A stretch of 64,000 bases of DNA, from contig CM070599.1 in assembly GCA_036346395.1 (NCBI GenBank), positions 6,935,232 to 6,999,231 on the forward strand. Direction: 5' to 3'. The notes under the pieces are model-generated. The model did no database searches and was not told the origin of the DNA. It was given only the letters and a program-made list of their open reading frames with translations. Within the stretch, counting starts at the first letter, position 1, and each line of letters begins with the position of its first letter. Below are positions 32,413 to 45,600 of the stretch, one piece after another. Both the position numbers and the translations under genes were made by a program. The DNA is from Hsuehochloa calcarea. Taxonomy: Eukaryota > Streptophyta > Magnoliopsida > Poales > Poaceae.

Positions 32413-33556
32413 GTACGGTGAATCTTGTGATGTATTCACTGACCACAAGAGCCTGAAATACATCTTTACCCAGAAGGACTTGAACTTGAGACAGAGGAGA
32501 TGGCTAGAGTTGATCAAGGATTATGATCTTACTATTCAGTACCATCCCGGCAAGGCTAATGTGGTAGCTGATGCTTTGACTCGCAAGGCGACACCTCCTA
32601 CCCTTAGTTGTCTTATTGCTGACTTTGAGCGTATGGATATTTCCTTCTGCTTTGCGGGTACCGCACAGACCGAGACTCAGTTGCTTTTAGAATCAGCTCT
32701 TCCAGATCGGTGCGGCGGCAAAGACAAAGAAGAAGATCAGATGCTCCAACGAGTGAGGAAGCGTTGTGCCGAGGACAAGCAAGGTCACTTCAGTCTGGAC
32801 AAGTTTGATACTTTGCGATTTAAAGGACGCCTCTGTGTGCCACAGGAGTCTCAGGTTAAACTGGAGATTTTGAAGGAGGCCCGCCGTACTCCTTATACCG
32901 TACATCCTGGTGAGACCAAGATTTACAAAGATTTAAAGAAAAGTTTCTGGTGGAAACGAATGAAAATTGATATCGCACAATATGTGGCATCATGTGGGGT
33001 GTGCCAGCGGGTCAAGGCTGAGCACAAGCGACCAGCAGGACTGTTGCAACCCTTGGAGGTACCAGTTTGGCCATGGGACGATATATCTATGGATTTTGTG
33101 GTAGGTTTACCTCGCACGCAGCGAGGAAAGGATGCTATTTGGGTAATTGTGGACCGGTTCAGTAAGTCTGCACATTTTATTCCTATTCGTACAACCAATT
33201 CAGCAAGCGATTTGACTACTCTTTATGTATGAGAGATTGTGCGGTTGCACGGAGTGCCAAAGACCATTGTTTCTGACCGAGATGCCAAGTTCGTTTCCAA
33301 ATTCTGGGAGAGTTTGCAGAGTGCATTGGGCACACAACTCCGTCTTAGCACAGCCTTTCACCCCCAAACGGATGGACAGTCTGAGCGCACTATTCAGACA
33401 TTGGAAGATATGCTCAGGTGTTGTGTTTTAGCCTGGAAGGGAAATTGGGAAGACCATTTAACTTTGGCAGAGTTCGCCTATAATAACAGCTATCATACCA
33501 GCATTCGAGCTACACCATTCGAGGTTCTTTATGGGTGTAAGTTCAGGTCCCCGTTG
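32413..33556 (+). pseudogene. Element E pol fragment, copy 1 (RNase H to integrase)
   Basis: Starts in mid-gene at the RNase H strand with FTDHKSLKY, then VVADALTRK, the integrase zinc finger (HPGETKIYKDL, CGVCQRVK), the core (SMDFVVGLP, VSDRDAKF, GQSERTIQTLEDML) and stops in the integrase C-terminal part at FEVLYGCKFRSPL, where block U copy 2 begins. TGA at 33230-33232 replaces the Arg codon seen in copy 2. A short stretch near 32710 differs from copy 2 by a local insertion (CGGKDKEE against VRAAQQQ). A chromovirus distinct from B. No RT, protease or gag. Confidence 0.88.
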
Positions 33557-34487
33557 AAGCCCAAAATGGGTTCCCCGCATGCTTGTGCACCTACTGGCAC
33601 TAACAGTGAGGGTTGAGGTAGCTCGACGCGGCGGCGCGACGACGTTGAGCGGTGGCGCAGCTACGGCCACAAGCCAATGTGCAAATGAGCAATGCTTCCA
33701 ACTAAAGATTGCATGAATAAGCATCTACGAGGTACTAGGGGTATACGAGAAGCGAGAGGAAGCATAGAGGTGGCCAAAGATGGGTTGGTGACAAAGATCA
33801 GTGGCGGCGTGAGGAGCTTAACGTGGAGCGGTCACTCGAGGTGATGGGGAAGCTCGGGGATGCATGAGGAAGTTTAGGGGTGTCCTTGCAATTCTCCTAG
33901 TGGGAGGAATTGGCTTGAGGTTCACCGCGTGTCGGACCCGGATTTTGCAAATTCAAATGCTTTGTGAAAACATGGTGTTACTTCTTAGATCAGTAGATAG
34001 CACTCATAGGAATATCACTGAATCGTTTCATACATGGCGTTAACTAAGACATTCAAATATATTACAAACATCAGACTGACATAAAACACGTTGGGTCGAG
34101 TTTTACAAAAGGGCGAACAGGCCAAATTGATTACATTTCGAGAAGGCAACGTAAACTACAACAGAAACAAAAGGGGTAGAGCTCATCTCTTCATAGGCAA
34201 GCGACTTGGATAGCTTGTGTACAACAGATGTTAACCAAGAGTTTGGAAAATATCAGTTGTACAGAAGTACCGAACGAGTCCACTAGACTGAGGTGAGACA
34301 TAAACTACTCTTCATCATTTCCTTGTCCGTCGACTTCTGGGTCTTCATAATACACATAGTCTCCTTGATCCACATTATCTAGAGGGTTTGGGGGAGAGCA
34401 AGAATGAGCAAAACTTCTGTGCTCGCAAGCCAACACACAATATGCAATAATATACATGCACGGCTTAACAAGGATGGCTCGGGTTCT
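33557..34487 (+). repeat. Duplicated block U, copy 2 (931 bp, left-truncated)
   Basis: Begins at AAGCCCAAAATGGG, equivalent to position 31480 of copy 1, and ends at the same GGGTTCT|GTACGG junction with element E as copy 1. Confidence 0.92.
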
Positions 34488-36200
34488 GTACGGCGAATCT
34501 TGTGATGTATTCACTGACCACAAGAGCCTGAAATACATCTTTACCCAGAAGGACTTGAACTTGAGACAGAGGAGATGGCTAGAGTTGATCAAGGATTATG
34601 ATCTTACTATTCAGTACCATCCCGGCAAGGCTAATGTGGTAGCTAATGCTTTGAGTCGCAAGGCGACACCTCCTACCCTCAGTTGTCTTATTGCTGACTT
34701 TGAGCGTATGGATATTTCCTTCTGCTTTGCGGGTACCGCACAGACCGAGACTCAGTTGCTTTTAGAATCAGCTCTTCCAGATCGGGTGCGAGCAGCACAG
34801 CAGCAAGATCAGATGCTCCAACGAGTGAGGAAGCGTTGTGCTGAGGTCAAGCAAGGTCACTTCAGTGTGGACAAGTTTGATACTTTGCGATTTAAAGGAC
34901 GCCTCTGTGTGCCACAGGAGTCTCAGGTTAAACTGGAGATTTTGAAGGAGGCCCGTCGTACTCCTTATACCGTACATCCTGGTGAGACCAAGATTTATAA
35001 AGATTTAAAGAAAAGTTTCTGGTGGAAACAGATGAAAATTGATATCGCACAATATGTGGCATCATGTGGGGTGTGCCAGCGGGTCAAGGCTGAGCACAAG
35101 CGACCAGCAGGACTGTTGCAACCCTTGGAGGTACCAGTTTGACCATGGGACGATATATCTATGGATTTTGTGGTAGGTTTACCTCGCACGCAGCGAGGAA
35201 AGGATGCTATTTGGGTAATTGTGGACCGGTTCAGTAAGTCTGCACATTTTATTCCTATTCGTACATCCAATTCAGCAAGCGATTTGGCTCCTCTTTATGT
35301 ACGAGAGATTGTGCGGTTGCACGGAGTGCCAAAGACCATTGTTTCTGACCGAGATGCCAAGTTCGTTTCCAAATTCTGGGAGAGTTTGCAGAGTGCATTG
35401 GGCACACAACTCCGTCTTAGCACGACCTTTCACCCCCAAACGGATGGACAGTCTGAGCGCACTATTCAGACATTGGAAGATATGCTCAGGTGTTGTGTTT
35501 TAGCCTGGAAGGGAAATTGGGAAGACCATTTAACTTTGGCAGAGTTCGCCTATAATAACAGCTATCATACCAGCATTCCAGCTACACCATTCGAGGTTCT
35601 TTATGGGCGTAAGTTCAGGTCCCCGTTGTGTTGGGATGAGGTTGGAGAGCGGGCAGTTTTGGGTCCCGATTGGGTTCAGCAAACAGTGGCTAGAGTGGCC
35701 GAAGTTAGGCAAAATTTGTTGGCTGCTCAGAGCCGACAGAAGAGCTACGCAGATGTGAGAAGGCGGGATCTGGAATTCAAAGTGGGCGACGAGGTTCTGT
35801 TGAGAGTTTCGCCATCTAAAGGCGTGGTACGATTTGGCACAAAAGGGAAGCTTAGTCCAAGGTATGTGGGGCCATTCCCAATTGTGGCACGAATTGGAAA
35901 ACTAGCTTACCATTTGGACCTTCCCGATTCCATGAGTGGGGTTCACAATGTGTTTCATGTTTCGATGTTGAGGAAATTTCTGAGAGACCCAGAACATGTC
36001 ATCCCTTTGGAGCCTTTGATTGTCAAGCAAGACCTTACTTCGAGTCCCGGCCAGTGAAGATATTAGAAGAATCAGAGCGGGTTCTGAGGAACAAAACCTT
36101 GAAGTGTGTTAAAATCCTTTGGTCACATCAGTCTGAAAGAGAGGCCACTTGGGAGTTGGAGTCCCGCATGCGAGAACAATACCCTGACCTGTTCGATTAA
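34488..36200 (+). pseudogene. Element E pol fragment, copy 2 (RNase H to chromodomain)
   Basis: Begins at the same base of pol as copy 1 and runs on through the whole integrase to the true end of the gene: KILEESERVLRNK and WSHQSEREATWELESRMREQYPDL, a chromodomain-like tail, with TAA at 36198-36200. TGA at 35140-35142 replaces the Trp codon of copy 1, and a small deletion near 36040 shifts the frame before the chromodomain. ADALSRK is preceded by VVAN, where copy 1 has VVAD, so an RNase H acidic residue is lost. Non-functional. Confidence 0.88.
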
Positions 36201-36278
36201 GGTAAATTGTTTAAGCTGTAATTTCTGGTATTTTCTTTCTGTTGGATCGTTGCATGGATTCGAGGTCGAATCCTGTTA

Positions 36279-36290
36279 AGGGGGGTGGAC
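36279..36290 (+). other. Polypurine tract of element E
   Basis: AGGGGGGTGGAC directly before the LTR start TGTAATACTCCGG. Confidence 0.78.
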
Positions 36291-38430
36291 TGTAATACTC
36301 CGGAACCGGTTCGGTAAAAAGAAAGAAGTCGGAGGGAGTAAAAGAAACAGTTTTCGTCGGAAATTCCAATCAGCGGGGGGGGGGTAAACGTTATTTCCTG
36401 TCAACCTGGGCCACAGTCCGCGACCCAGGTGGCCCAAGAGGGGGCCGGCCGGCCCATGTAGGGGCCGGCCAAAAAGGGGGGCACCACTTCCCCAAACCCT
36501 AGCCGGCCACCTCCTCCCTCCCCCTTAGCCGCCACCTCCCCTCCCCATAGCCGGCTCCCTTGCTGCTCCTTGGTGTCTCCTCGCAGTGGTGGTGCCATCT
36601 CCGGTGATCCCCGTCGCTTCTCCCCAAGATCCCCTCCGACATCTCCATTCCATGCCGACGTCACCGGCCTTTGGTCGTCTCTCGGTGGCCGGCCTTAAGA
36701 GAGGGAAGAGAGGGGAAGGGAGGAAGGCCCGTGTGCAGTGGATCATCGTCGTCCTACTGGTCTACAAGGGTAACTAGACATCCAATTCGTTGTTTGATTC
36801 CATTAGAGTTGAGAATCCGATTGGATTAGTAGTTTCGTTTTATTTCTGTCTGTAGATTGATTCTGTCCAGTACGTTGTACCTCAGTTTTGGGTGTCGTAG
36901 AGGCCGAATTGGATATCTGCGTCTTCTGGAGATATGATTCTGGTTTCATTAGCTTTCTTTTTGCACCTGGATCACGAATTTTCACCCAGTAGTTTAAAAG
37001 TTATGACTGTTTTACCACGTACTGCTCTGTCTGACAGAAACTCTGAGTACAGTCGGTTGCACCTAGGTTTTGATCTAGTTAGAATCAGAACCAGGTCGGC
37101 CACCCAACTAGGTTTATGAAGATAATTTCACCATGTTTCCAGGATGATAAAGATCACTTCATTTGGATCAGTGGTCTAAAAGTTAGAGCCTTTTCTTTGG
37201 GGCTGTTCTGAATTCTGGACAGACTGTGGATATAGTTTTCAGTGGATGTTTAGACCCCTGTTTTGGCCGAATTAGAGTTTACCGTCAACTAGAGTTTCGT
37301 AGCCTGTTACATTAAGAGAAGTTGAACACTGGTTTCAGGTATTTTGGAGCTACGGTTATTTATTGGTGAATTTTCTAGTAAAACTGCCAGGTTAGGGGTA
37401 TTTGGAATGTTTGGGTGAATTGATCAAATTGAACCTTTTGTTTGGTTGGTTTGGCTAGAGATTCTGGGAGGACACGTGTAGCAATATCTTACTCGTTTGT
37501 CCTCAGTTCGATTATTCTATATTGTAGGCGGTGAAGCTGTGAGTGGAGGGGTACCTCAGTTACCTCCTAACCCGTCGCAGCGCGGCAGGCAAGTAACTTG
37601 TATGCTATTATTGATACAATATGTGATGTGTGAATGCATGGTTATACTTGTTTGTATATGTAGTTGAATGCCATGTGTATTTTTCCATTAATGCGTGATA
37701 TTCAATCTTACCATGAGATCACATCATGTCATGCATAAATTCATAATGACCACGAAAGTGGATTTCCTTCGTAAGACCCATCAATTCTAGTATGGGCATC
37801 TGAAAACCCCATCAATTCCAGAATGGGTACGTTTGTCCACCATTCCAATGTGGGCCACGTTGGACGGCCGTATGAAACATTCTTCATACGATAACTTTAA
37901 AGTGAACACCGACGGGTGTTTCACTCGCTATACCGGTATAAGCTGTGATATGTCCATTTCCTTCATTGCATCACTTCACTTCATCCATTCATAAAAAAAT
38001 TGGTTTCCGATAAATGTTCAATATATGATAGTGTATATTGTTCATTGGATATTGAATGTTACTTTCAAGTACTTGCTGAGTCTTTGGCTCATTCTTGCTT
38101 TGTTGTTTTATTTAGGTAAATGACAAGGAAGAACGGTATCGTGGAGGGTAGTTCAACACGATGCACTCACTACCATAATACAAAACATTTGAGAACTTAA
38201 TATTGTCTTCTATTTATGCCTTGTGCTGAATTGTAATAAGCCAACTTGGTCATATTTACCGTATCTCCCTGAATTGTTTATCTCCACCCCGTTGATTAGA
38301 CTTGTTGATGAATTCCTGTTTACGTATATCCTTGTTGTATGCAACGTCTAGTTATGCGTATTGTTGTTATTATCCTAAAGATTAGTGGTTGTAGGTGACA
38401 TCTTGACTTCCTTATCGTCAGGGTGTTACA
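36291..38430 (+). repeat. 3' LTR of element E (2140 bp)
   Basis: Starts TGTAATACTCCGG and ends CAGGGTGTTACA. It contains a GC-rich part with GGCCGGCC palindromes (36445-36475), then CAAACCCTAGCCGGCC, and near the end AATTGTAATAAGCC. The bases following it, AGTGC, also begin block U copy 1, so AGTGC may be the original target duplication. Confidence 0.85.
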
Positions 38431-39453
38431 AGTGCTTGTCTAGTTAGGACAAGCAGAGCCACGCTAGAGAGCTCACGGCCGCGCTCATCGCCGGCGCGGT
38501 GGCACTCGGCGGTGCCAGGGAAAGCCCAAAATGGGTTCCCCGCATGCTTGTGCACCTACTGGCACTAACAGTGAGGGTTGAGGTAGCTCGACACGGCGGC
38601 GCGACGACGTTGAGCGGTGGCGCAGCTACGGCCACAAGCCAATGTGCAAATGAGCAATGCTTCCAACTAAAGATTGCATGAATAAGCATCTACGAGGTAC
38701 TAGGGGTATACGAGAAGCGAGAGGAAGGATAGAGGTGGCCAAAGATGGGTTGGTGATAAAGATCAGTGGCGACGTGAGGAGCTTCACGTGGAGCGGTCAC
38801 TCGAGGTGATGGGGAAGCTCGGGGATGCATGAGGAAGTTTAGGGGTGTCCTTGCAATTCTCCTAGTGGGAGGAATTGGCTTGAGGTTCACCGTGTGTCGG
38901 ACCCGGATTTTGCAAATTCAAATGCTTTGTGAAAACATGGTGTTACTTCTTAGATCAGTAGATAGCACTCATAGGAATATCACTGAATCGTTTCATACAT
39001 GGCGTTAACTAAGACATTCAAATATATTACAAACATCAGAGTGACATAAAACACGTTGGGTCGAGTTTTACAAAAGGGCGGAACAGGCCAAATTGATTAC
39101 ATTTCGAGAAGGCAACGTAAACTACAACAGAAATAAAAGGGGTAGAGCTCATCTCTTCATAGGCAAGCGACTTGGATAGCTTGTGTACAACAGATGTTAA
39201 CCAAGAGTTTGGAAAATATCGGTTGTACAGAAGTACTGAACGAGTCCACTAGACTGAGGTGAGACATAAACTACTCTTCATCATTTCCTTGTCCGTCGAC
39301 TTCTGGGTCTTCATAATACACATAGTCTCCTTGATCCACATTATCTAGAGGGTTTGGGGGAGAGCAAGAATGAGCAAAACTTCTGTGCTCGCAAGCCAAC
39401 ACACAATATGCAATAATATACATGCACGGCTTAACAAGGATGGCTCGGGTTCT
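38431..39453 (+). repeat. Duplicated block U, copy 3 (1023 bp)
   Basis: Follows the element E LTR directly and runs on without a break into the rest of LTR F (TTTATTTGTTG...). It is therefore the copy in its original right-hand context. Confidence 0.9.
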
Positions 39454-42400
39454 TTATTTGTTGAAGCAACATTTTCAATTATCATAATTACAAATTCCTA
39501 TTACTTAGAATTTTAACCAAATTGTATTTTATTAAATAGAGTAATTGCAATATTAGATAACAACAGAGGTTCCATCCGTCGGAAACTCTACCTATGCTTC
39601 ATTTGATTGGAGCTACCTCCTATTATTAACACCACTGAGCTCGACGGCTGAGAAAAAAAAATTCATATTGATTTTCATACCACCCACAAAGTTTTTTGAA
39701 ATATAACTAACTCTAGTAAGTTCTCATGTCCGCCTTTGATCGTTGGCACAATTGTTTAAATAGTTTAGACTCTGCACAGGTTGTACACTGTACCCATAAG
39801 AGATAATCATACTCGTTACCCCACATAATTCCACAGTCATGTAGTTGAGCGATTGTCACTGTAACCTTTCAAAGTATCTCGCCTCTTCTGTCATGTCACC
39901 CATATGGGGTTACGCCCATACGTTGTGCGGGATGTTCATCTCGGCGACTAGCGTAGATGGACTACACCATGGTGACTGACAACTTTACCTCGCATCGGTG
40001 TCCCTTTCAAGCTAGACGTATCACGCGCTTGCATATTCCCGTTATCCATCCAGCGGAATGACATTCATGGTTTAATAAATTTACTAAGCCAAGTTGCACT
40101 TTGCAGACTTGTGGTTATACTTGTTTTACATGGGAGGTCATGACAACATTAAGTCCTTAATCCATCTGGCCAGTTCATACCACATACCAACTACTCTCGT
40201 GCCCGCAGCACCAACCACCATTCCATCCACCCAGATGTGGTAATAGCAAGTTATTAGGGTTTTGAGGAGTAAAAAAAATTATCTCGGCATTCCAGTCATT
40301 TACCAGCAATGACTGCCCAAAGCCACTTTCATGTTTAAAAGATGATGATTATGATATTTAATATCCCAGTACGTAAGCAAGACTAGCATATCGCTTAAGT
40401 ACAGCCTATAATTAGTAATTACCACCTAGTTAGTAGGGTGACATAGAATAATAGATTCAATTGTCAAGGGATGGCATAATAATTAATTAATCATCAAATG
40501 GGTATTTAACTACCTTAAGCTTTAACATACATTTGATTAAAAAAATTAAAGCATGAAATTTTGGTAATTTAAATGAATATAATTTACATAAAATGTTGGT
40601 TCAAATTGATCAAATTATCAACTCGCCTTGGTTATAGGTAAGAGAGTCTTGATAGTCTTGTACTTGATCAATTTGGAGATCTCTCCCGTCTTGAAATCCT
40701 AATCGGACGAACGTACCGGAAAAAGGCACAAATAAGCAAAGAGACCAAATAAATAATAAAGACATAATAATTGAAGTCAAAATAAAACAAGACCAGTTCC
40801 ATTGGCAAGATCTTGAATTTACAAATTTTTAGAGACAAATTTCATAATTTGTAGAGTTATAACGGAGGAGAACGGAGCTTCCAAAGTTTGAATTGGAAAT
40901 AAATCAGAAAAATAAAGAAAGGAGAGAGAGTGACCCACTAACACGTGGGGGCCACTGTACTGTGCTTGGTCCATGTGCACAGTGCATGGACCGGAGGTGA
41001 TCATGCACTGTGCACCGGTCCACGGTGCACCAAGTGCATACTGTTCATGGGGGCCCACCTGTCGGCCACTAGATGCAAAACCAAAAATAAAACCGGTGTT
41101 TACTGTTTTGTCGGGCCCACACACAGTGAGACAAGGGGGCCCTAAGACAATCATTTAATGGCTAATCACTGGTTTAGGGCTTAACACATTAATTAGCGGT
41201 TAATGACATAAGAACAGTGCTATTCAATGCACATGCACAGGGGAGCTTCACGGGTGCTGGCAGCCATGGCACGCCACCGGCGGGGAAGGGAGAGGCGGAG
41301 GTGGGGAGTTGCCAAAATGGAAAACCTGCACTGCGGCGAAGGCGACGATGGTGGTAGCTCGGCCGACGGCTCACCGAAGCAGCGGCGCAGACAGTGGCTC
41401 GGCTCCGGTGGAAACTGAGCTCCGGTGGTTAGCTGAGCTGGGGAGGGTGAGCATGGGGTGGCGCACAGTGAGGCGGACCTACCAGGTCAACAATAGGGAT
41501 CGGAGGTGGCCGGAGAAGGGAGATCGGCGGCGGAGAGGAAGGTGGTCGGAGGCGATGAAGAAGACCGAGTAGTGGACCAAAATCCAATCCACTTGTGGGA
41601 TGAGTTCCTCAGCTTCAAGGGCACTCGGTGATGCGGTCGGTGCAGCGGGGGTGGCGTTGGAGCGATGAATCGCCGGCGAGGCAGCTCGGCCGAAGGAGGG
41701 AGAAACGAGCACTTTTCTTCGATGGCTTACCAGAGGCGAAGAGGCGACGTGGGGAGGTAGGTGGAGCATAGGGGGCTTCTTCTAGCCATGTGCGGAGGCG
41801 AGGGAGCTGTTGGAGGCACGGGGAGTTCGCGTGGTCCCGAGGAGCGACATGGGCACACTGGCATGGGCAGGTGCAAGCGCAGCGCGGGGGGGGGACTTGA
41901 CAAGGGTGGTCGTAGGTGAGGACGAGCAAGTGATGGGACAAGGTGGAGCTGCTCTTATGCGGCCATGGTTCATGAGCAGGGATGTGAGGGTGGTGCTAAC
42001 GCCATGGCGACGAAAGCGGCTGCTTAGGAGGCCGGGGCAGACGGCGGAGGCGACAGGGCGAGGCGAGTGACGTGGTGAGAGCGTAGAGTGACGAAGGAGG
42101 GAGCACGAATGCTGCCAGGGCGGGCGCAAATCAGGCGCATGGGCTACGCAGCGTGCGGCAGGTGGCGCACAGGTGCTGGCCAGGGGAGAGGAAGGGCAAG
42201 GGGAGACTCGTGCGTGGGTGAGGCCAAGGGTAGCTTCGCTGGGCAAAAGGAAAGAGGGTCGGCCCAAGAAATAAATAGGGCTAAGCCCAAAGAGAGATTG
42301 GGTTGAGCCCAAGAAAAGAGGATGAGCCAATTTAAGAAAAGGCCCAAAACCGAAAAAGGAGAATTCAAATTCCAATTTGAATTTGAGAAGTTGCAAAAAT

Positions 42401-42530
42401 GTTTGAAACACGAACACAAGCTTAGATAGAAGCTAGGAGATTTTGAGAACATATGATAATTTGAAAATACAAATGAAAACTGAAAACCAAATGTAAACAC
42501 TATTCACTATTCAAAAACGAGAATGTTACA
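38895..42530 (-). mobile_element. Solo LTR F (3.6 kb)
   Basis: Minus-oriented: starts TGTAACATTCTCG at 42530 and ends ...CCGGGTCCGACA at 38895. The flanks are CCGTG (38890-38894) and CTGTG (42531-42535), a 5-bp duplication with one C to T change at a CpG. It contains a GC-rich gene-like part (41220-42250) and no internal domain. It lies inside LTR G. Confidence 0.75.
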
Positions 42531-42648
42531 CTGTGGAAGGTATGGCGGTCCAAGTGGCAATGTCGGCCGGAGACGAGGAAGAAGTAGTGATACCGCGTCT
42601 CTTGTGGAACAAAGAGAGAATGAAGTGGGGGGAAATGATCATGGTGTT

Positions 42649-42653
42649 CTAGA
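42649..42653 (+). repeat. Target-site duplication of LTR H (left)
   Basis: CTAGA, repeated at 47175-47179. Confidence 0.85.
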
Positions 42654-45600
42654 TGTGAGGACCCCCGGGTTAATCCCATAAGACCCAGGCAATCCTGATC
42701 TTAAGGAAATAACTCTGGGCCTCAAGTAAATGAATTCCACCTTAACTCCATCCAAGTGAGGAGCCCGACCGAAACTAGAGCCCTGGTGATCATGCGCACT
42801 GCTCCTCTGCAAGCACAACATGATTACCGGTTCTCCAAACGGTCAAAGCCAATGCTTCGACAAGTTAAAATGGGATTCATAACAGCGAGTATGAGGTCGT
42901 GTTGGCTCCCAGGATCAGCAACCAACACGCTCATACTCTCATTCAACGTTGATCACATCCATACAACATCGTACATTAATAATCCAAAAGACATACAACA
43001 TAATAGTTAAGTCTACACTATTACATAACGGTCGACCGGCCAAATTCGAGGAAGAGTGATAAATAACAGCGGAAGCAAGATAAATAGACCAAAAGGTCCA
43101 GCAAGGTATGCCCATAACCCAAGGCAACCGACTGGGGGTTAAATGATAGCACTACTCGTCAGTGTTGCCTAAATCGGCACTGCCGAGCTCATCGGGCTCG
43201 AAATCGTCCTCACCTGAAAAGAAAATAAAAAGGCCAGCCAACATCTGGCTGAGTACAAGTGCACTCGCAAGTCTTACACAAAGAAAAGTAGTTATGCATA
43301 ATTGGCCAATCAAGGGATAGCACTAGTTGTTCTAGTTTTGCATAAAACGCAACATCTTACATTCCTAGACCATCTAGTTTTCAAAAGCCAAGTTGCAAAT
43401 CATTTATTCAAATGGAAGTTTCACAAGACATAGATAATGTAATAAATCAAACAATACCAAAGTGGCTGTCTACTTTGGTAAACTAAAGTGCACGAACATC
43501 CCATTCATGCCGAAACCAATTATAACCATGTCAACTTTTAATTTTTGAAGTCTAACGATGAAACATACTTAAACCAAGTGTTGTCCATAACTGTGGACAC
43601 GGCTATTCGAATAAATTATCTCTGCAGAGGTGTACTACTTTACCAACATAACTCGACTAGCCCGTAAGCCTCCAGATGCCTCCGAAAATAGCATACTTCC
43701 TTAGGTATGCCGGCCGGGGAGAATCGAGATACAGTCATTTTTAGCAAGAAAATCCTATTGGGATAGACCACCCATGTGAGACAAATCCCAACTTAGACAT
43801 AAGCATATAGCAAACGCCAAGCGGGCACACATGTTGTGCCGGAGGGGTCAGTGTGAGGTAGTTAGTATGTTGTTTTTCCTTAACATAAGTAATCGTGCTC
43901 ATTAAGCACAATATATATCACACTGGGTTCCTAAGGAACATAGGATTTCACGGTCTCTATGTCCTCACACCACCTGCGGTCCAACCCAATAAAATCCTCC
44001 CCTTACTTAACCGTACGGTACCCATATCCCGCATGTGATAGTACACTCGGTACTTGGAGTGTAACGTCCATGGCTCAGTCCTTAATGGTCCAGACAAGAC
44101 AACCACAAGCCCGGGTCTCGTGCATAACAGCACCCAGACTACAACCACTTGTCCGGACCCAAAAACCTTTTAAATATAACCAAAATTTAATTCAATAACC
44201 AGAATTAACAATCTGGAAAAAAATTAATAAAAGAATAAGAATTGTTATGTGTCTCCCACAATTGACGAGCTAGTCTCGTCAATTGATCTACTGCGTTATC
44301 TAGACCCGCAATGGCTAAGCATTCAACACACAACAATCTCATCATCACAAGCATATTCCTTAAGCATATGTATATGGGAAATATCAAGGATAACCAGTAA
44401 GTGTAGGATATAACTAATCTACTCATAACATAACGGTATACCAAAAATAGCATGCAGTCAATATCATTGCATTTCAAACACTAGTGTAATAAAACTGGGA
44501 TCAATATGATGCAAAAGAAAGTTTAAATGATGCTTGCCTTGCTGGAAGAGTATTTGTTCACTCTCGGTGGCGTAAGAATCTACGTTGATTTCGTCGTTAT
44601 CTAAAGAACGGAAATATCGATAAACATCGAGAAATAACATAAAAATCAAATTGCTCCAAAATGCATGATTTTTCTACAGTAGATAGTTTATACTTTAAAA
44701 TGATATTAGGTACAAACATTATTCCAATTGGATTTAGTATGTGGAAGTTATGACCGTTTGAATTTTGGTAGGTCCCGAAAATGCATTTTATCCAAAATAA
44801 AGTTTTGACCAAAATTTGTAAACAGGGGAGGTAATTGAATCCATAGATAAATGGGGTATATTATTGTGAGTCCATTGCAAATTGGTTCATCACATTAGGA
44901 GTTTCCATGCAAAAGTTATGAATTTTCAAAGTTATACCCATTTTTCTATTGTAAAGATAATCAATTAAATACTCATTTTCCAAATCTATCTTTTCTGATA
45001 CTGATAAAAATGTGCAACCTATTCTAAAATAAATTTCATCAAAATTGAAAATTACCAGCACTGGTTTCATCAATTTTGGAGTTAAAATGAATTAGTTATG
45101 CATTTATGAGGTTAATCATATTTTTCAGTTTACAAATAAATACATTCGGAAATTTATTAATTGATTATTACTTTTATCACCGAGGCTTTACTTAGCCACA
45201 GTCAATGACCTGCGGGCCTGGCCAATAGAACCATTTCCTGTTTACCCGGGGATTTTAATTTCCCCGCCTAACAGGTGGGACCCGCCTGTGAGTGACAGGG
45301 TCCATTGCATAGTGCGTGGACCGCGAATCCACGGGCGGTTCACAGCACAGTGAACACAAGCTTAAGTGGCCAGGCCCACCTGTCAGTCTTCGTTTAATAC
45401 TTCCGATTTCTGTGCACGGGGCCCGCCTGTCATAGGCTCATCTATTCCCTTAAGACACCATTAATAAGAGTAATCGAGATTAGCGCCTTAATGGTTTTGC
45501 TACAGTATTGTCGGTAATCCGACAATACTAAGCTGCATTCGTCGGCGTATTGCCGGCGATTCCGACCACGGCGTTGCCGGCCAAGGACTGCTACAGCTGC

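Noticed and set aside
31389..39453. Block U as a pair of LTRs of one element
   Set aside because: U starts AGTGC rather than TG, the outer flanks show no target duplication, and U is made of pieces of LTRs G and F.
41782..42417. 211-codon minus-strand frame in LTR F
   Set aside because: Low-complexity composition in the GC-rich part of a solo LTR; no domain or start context.
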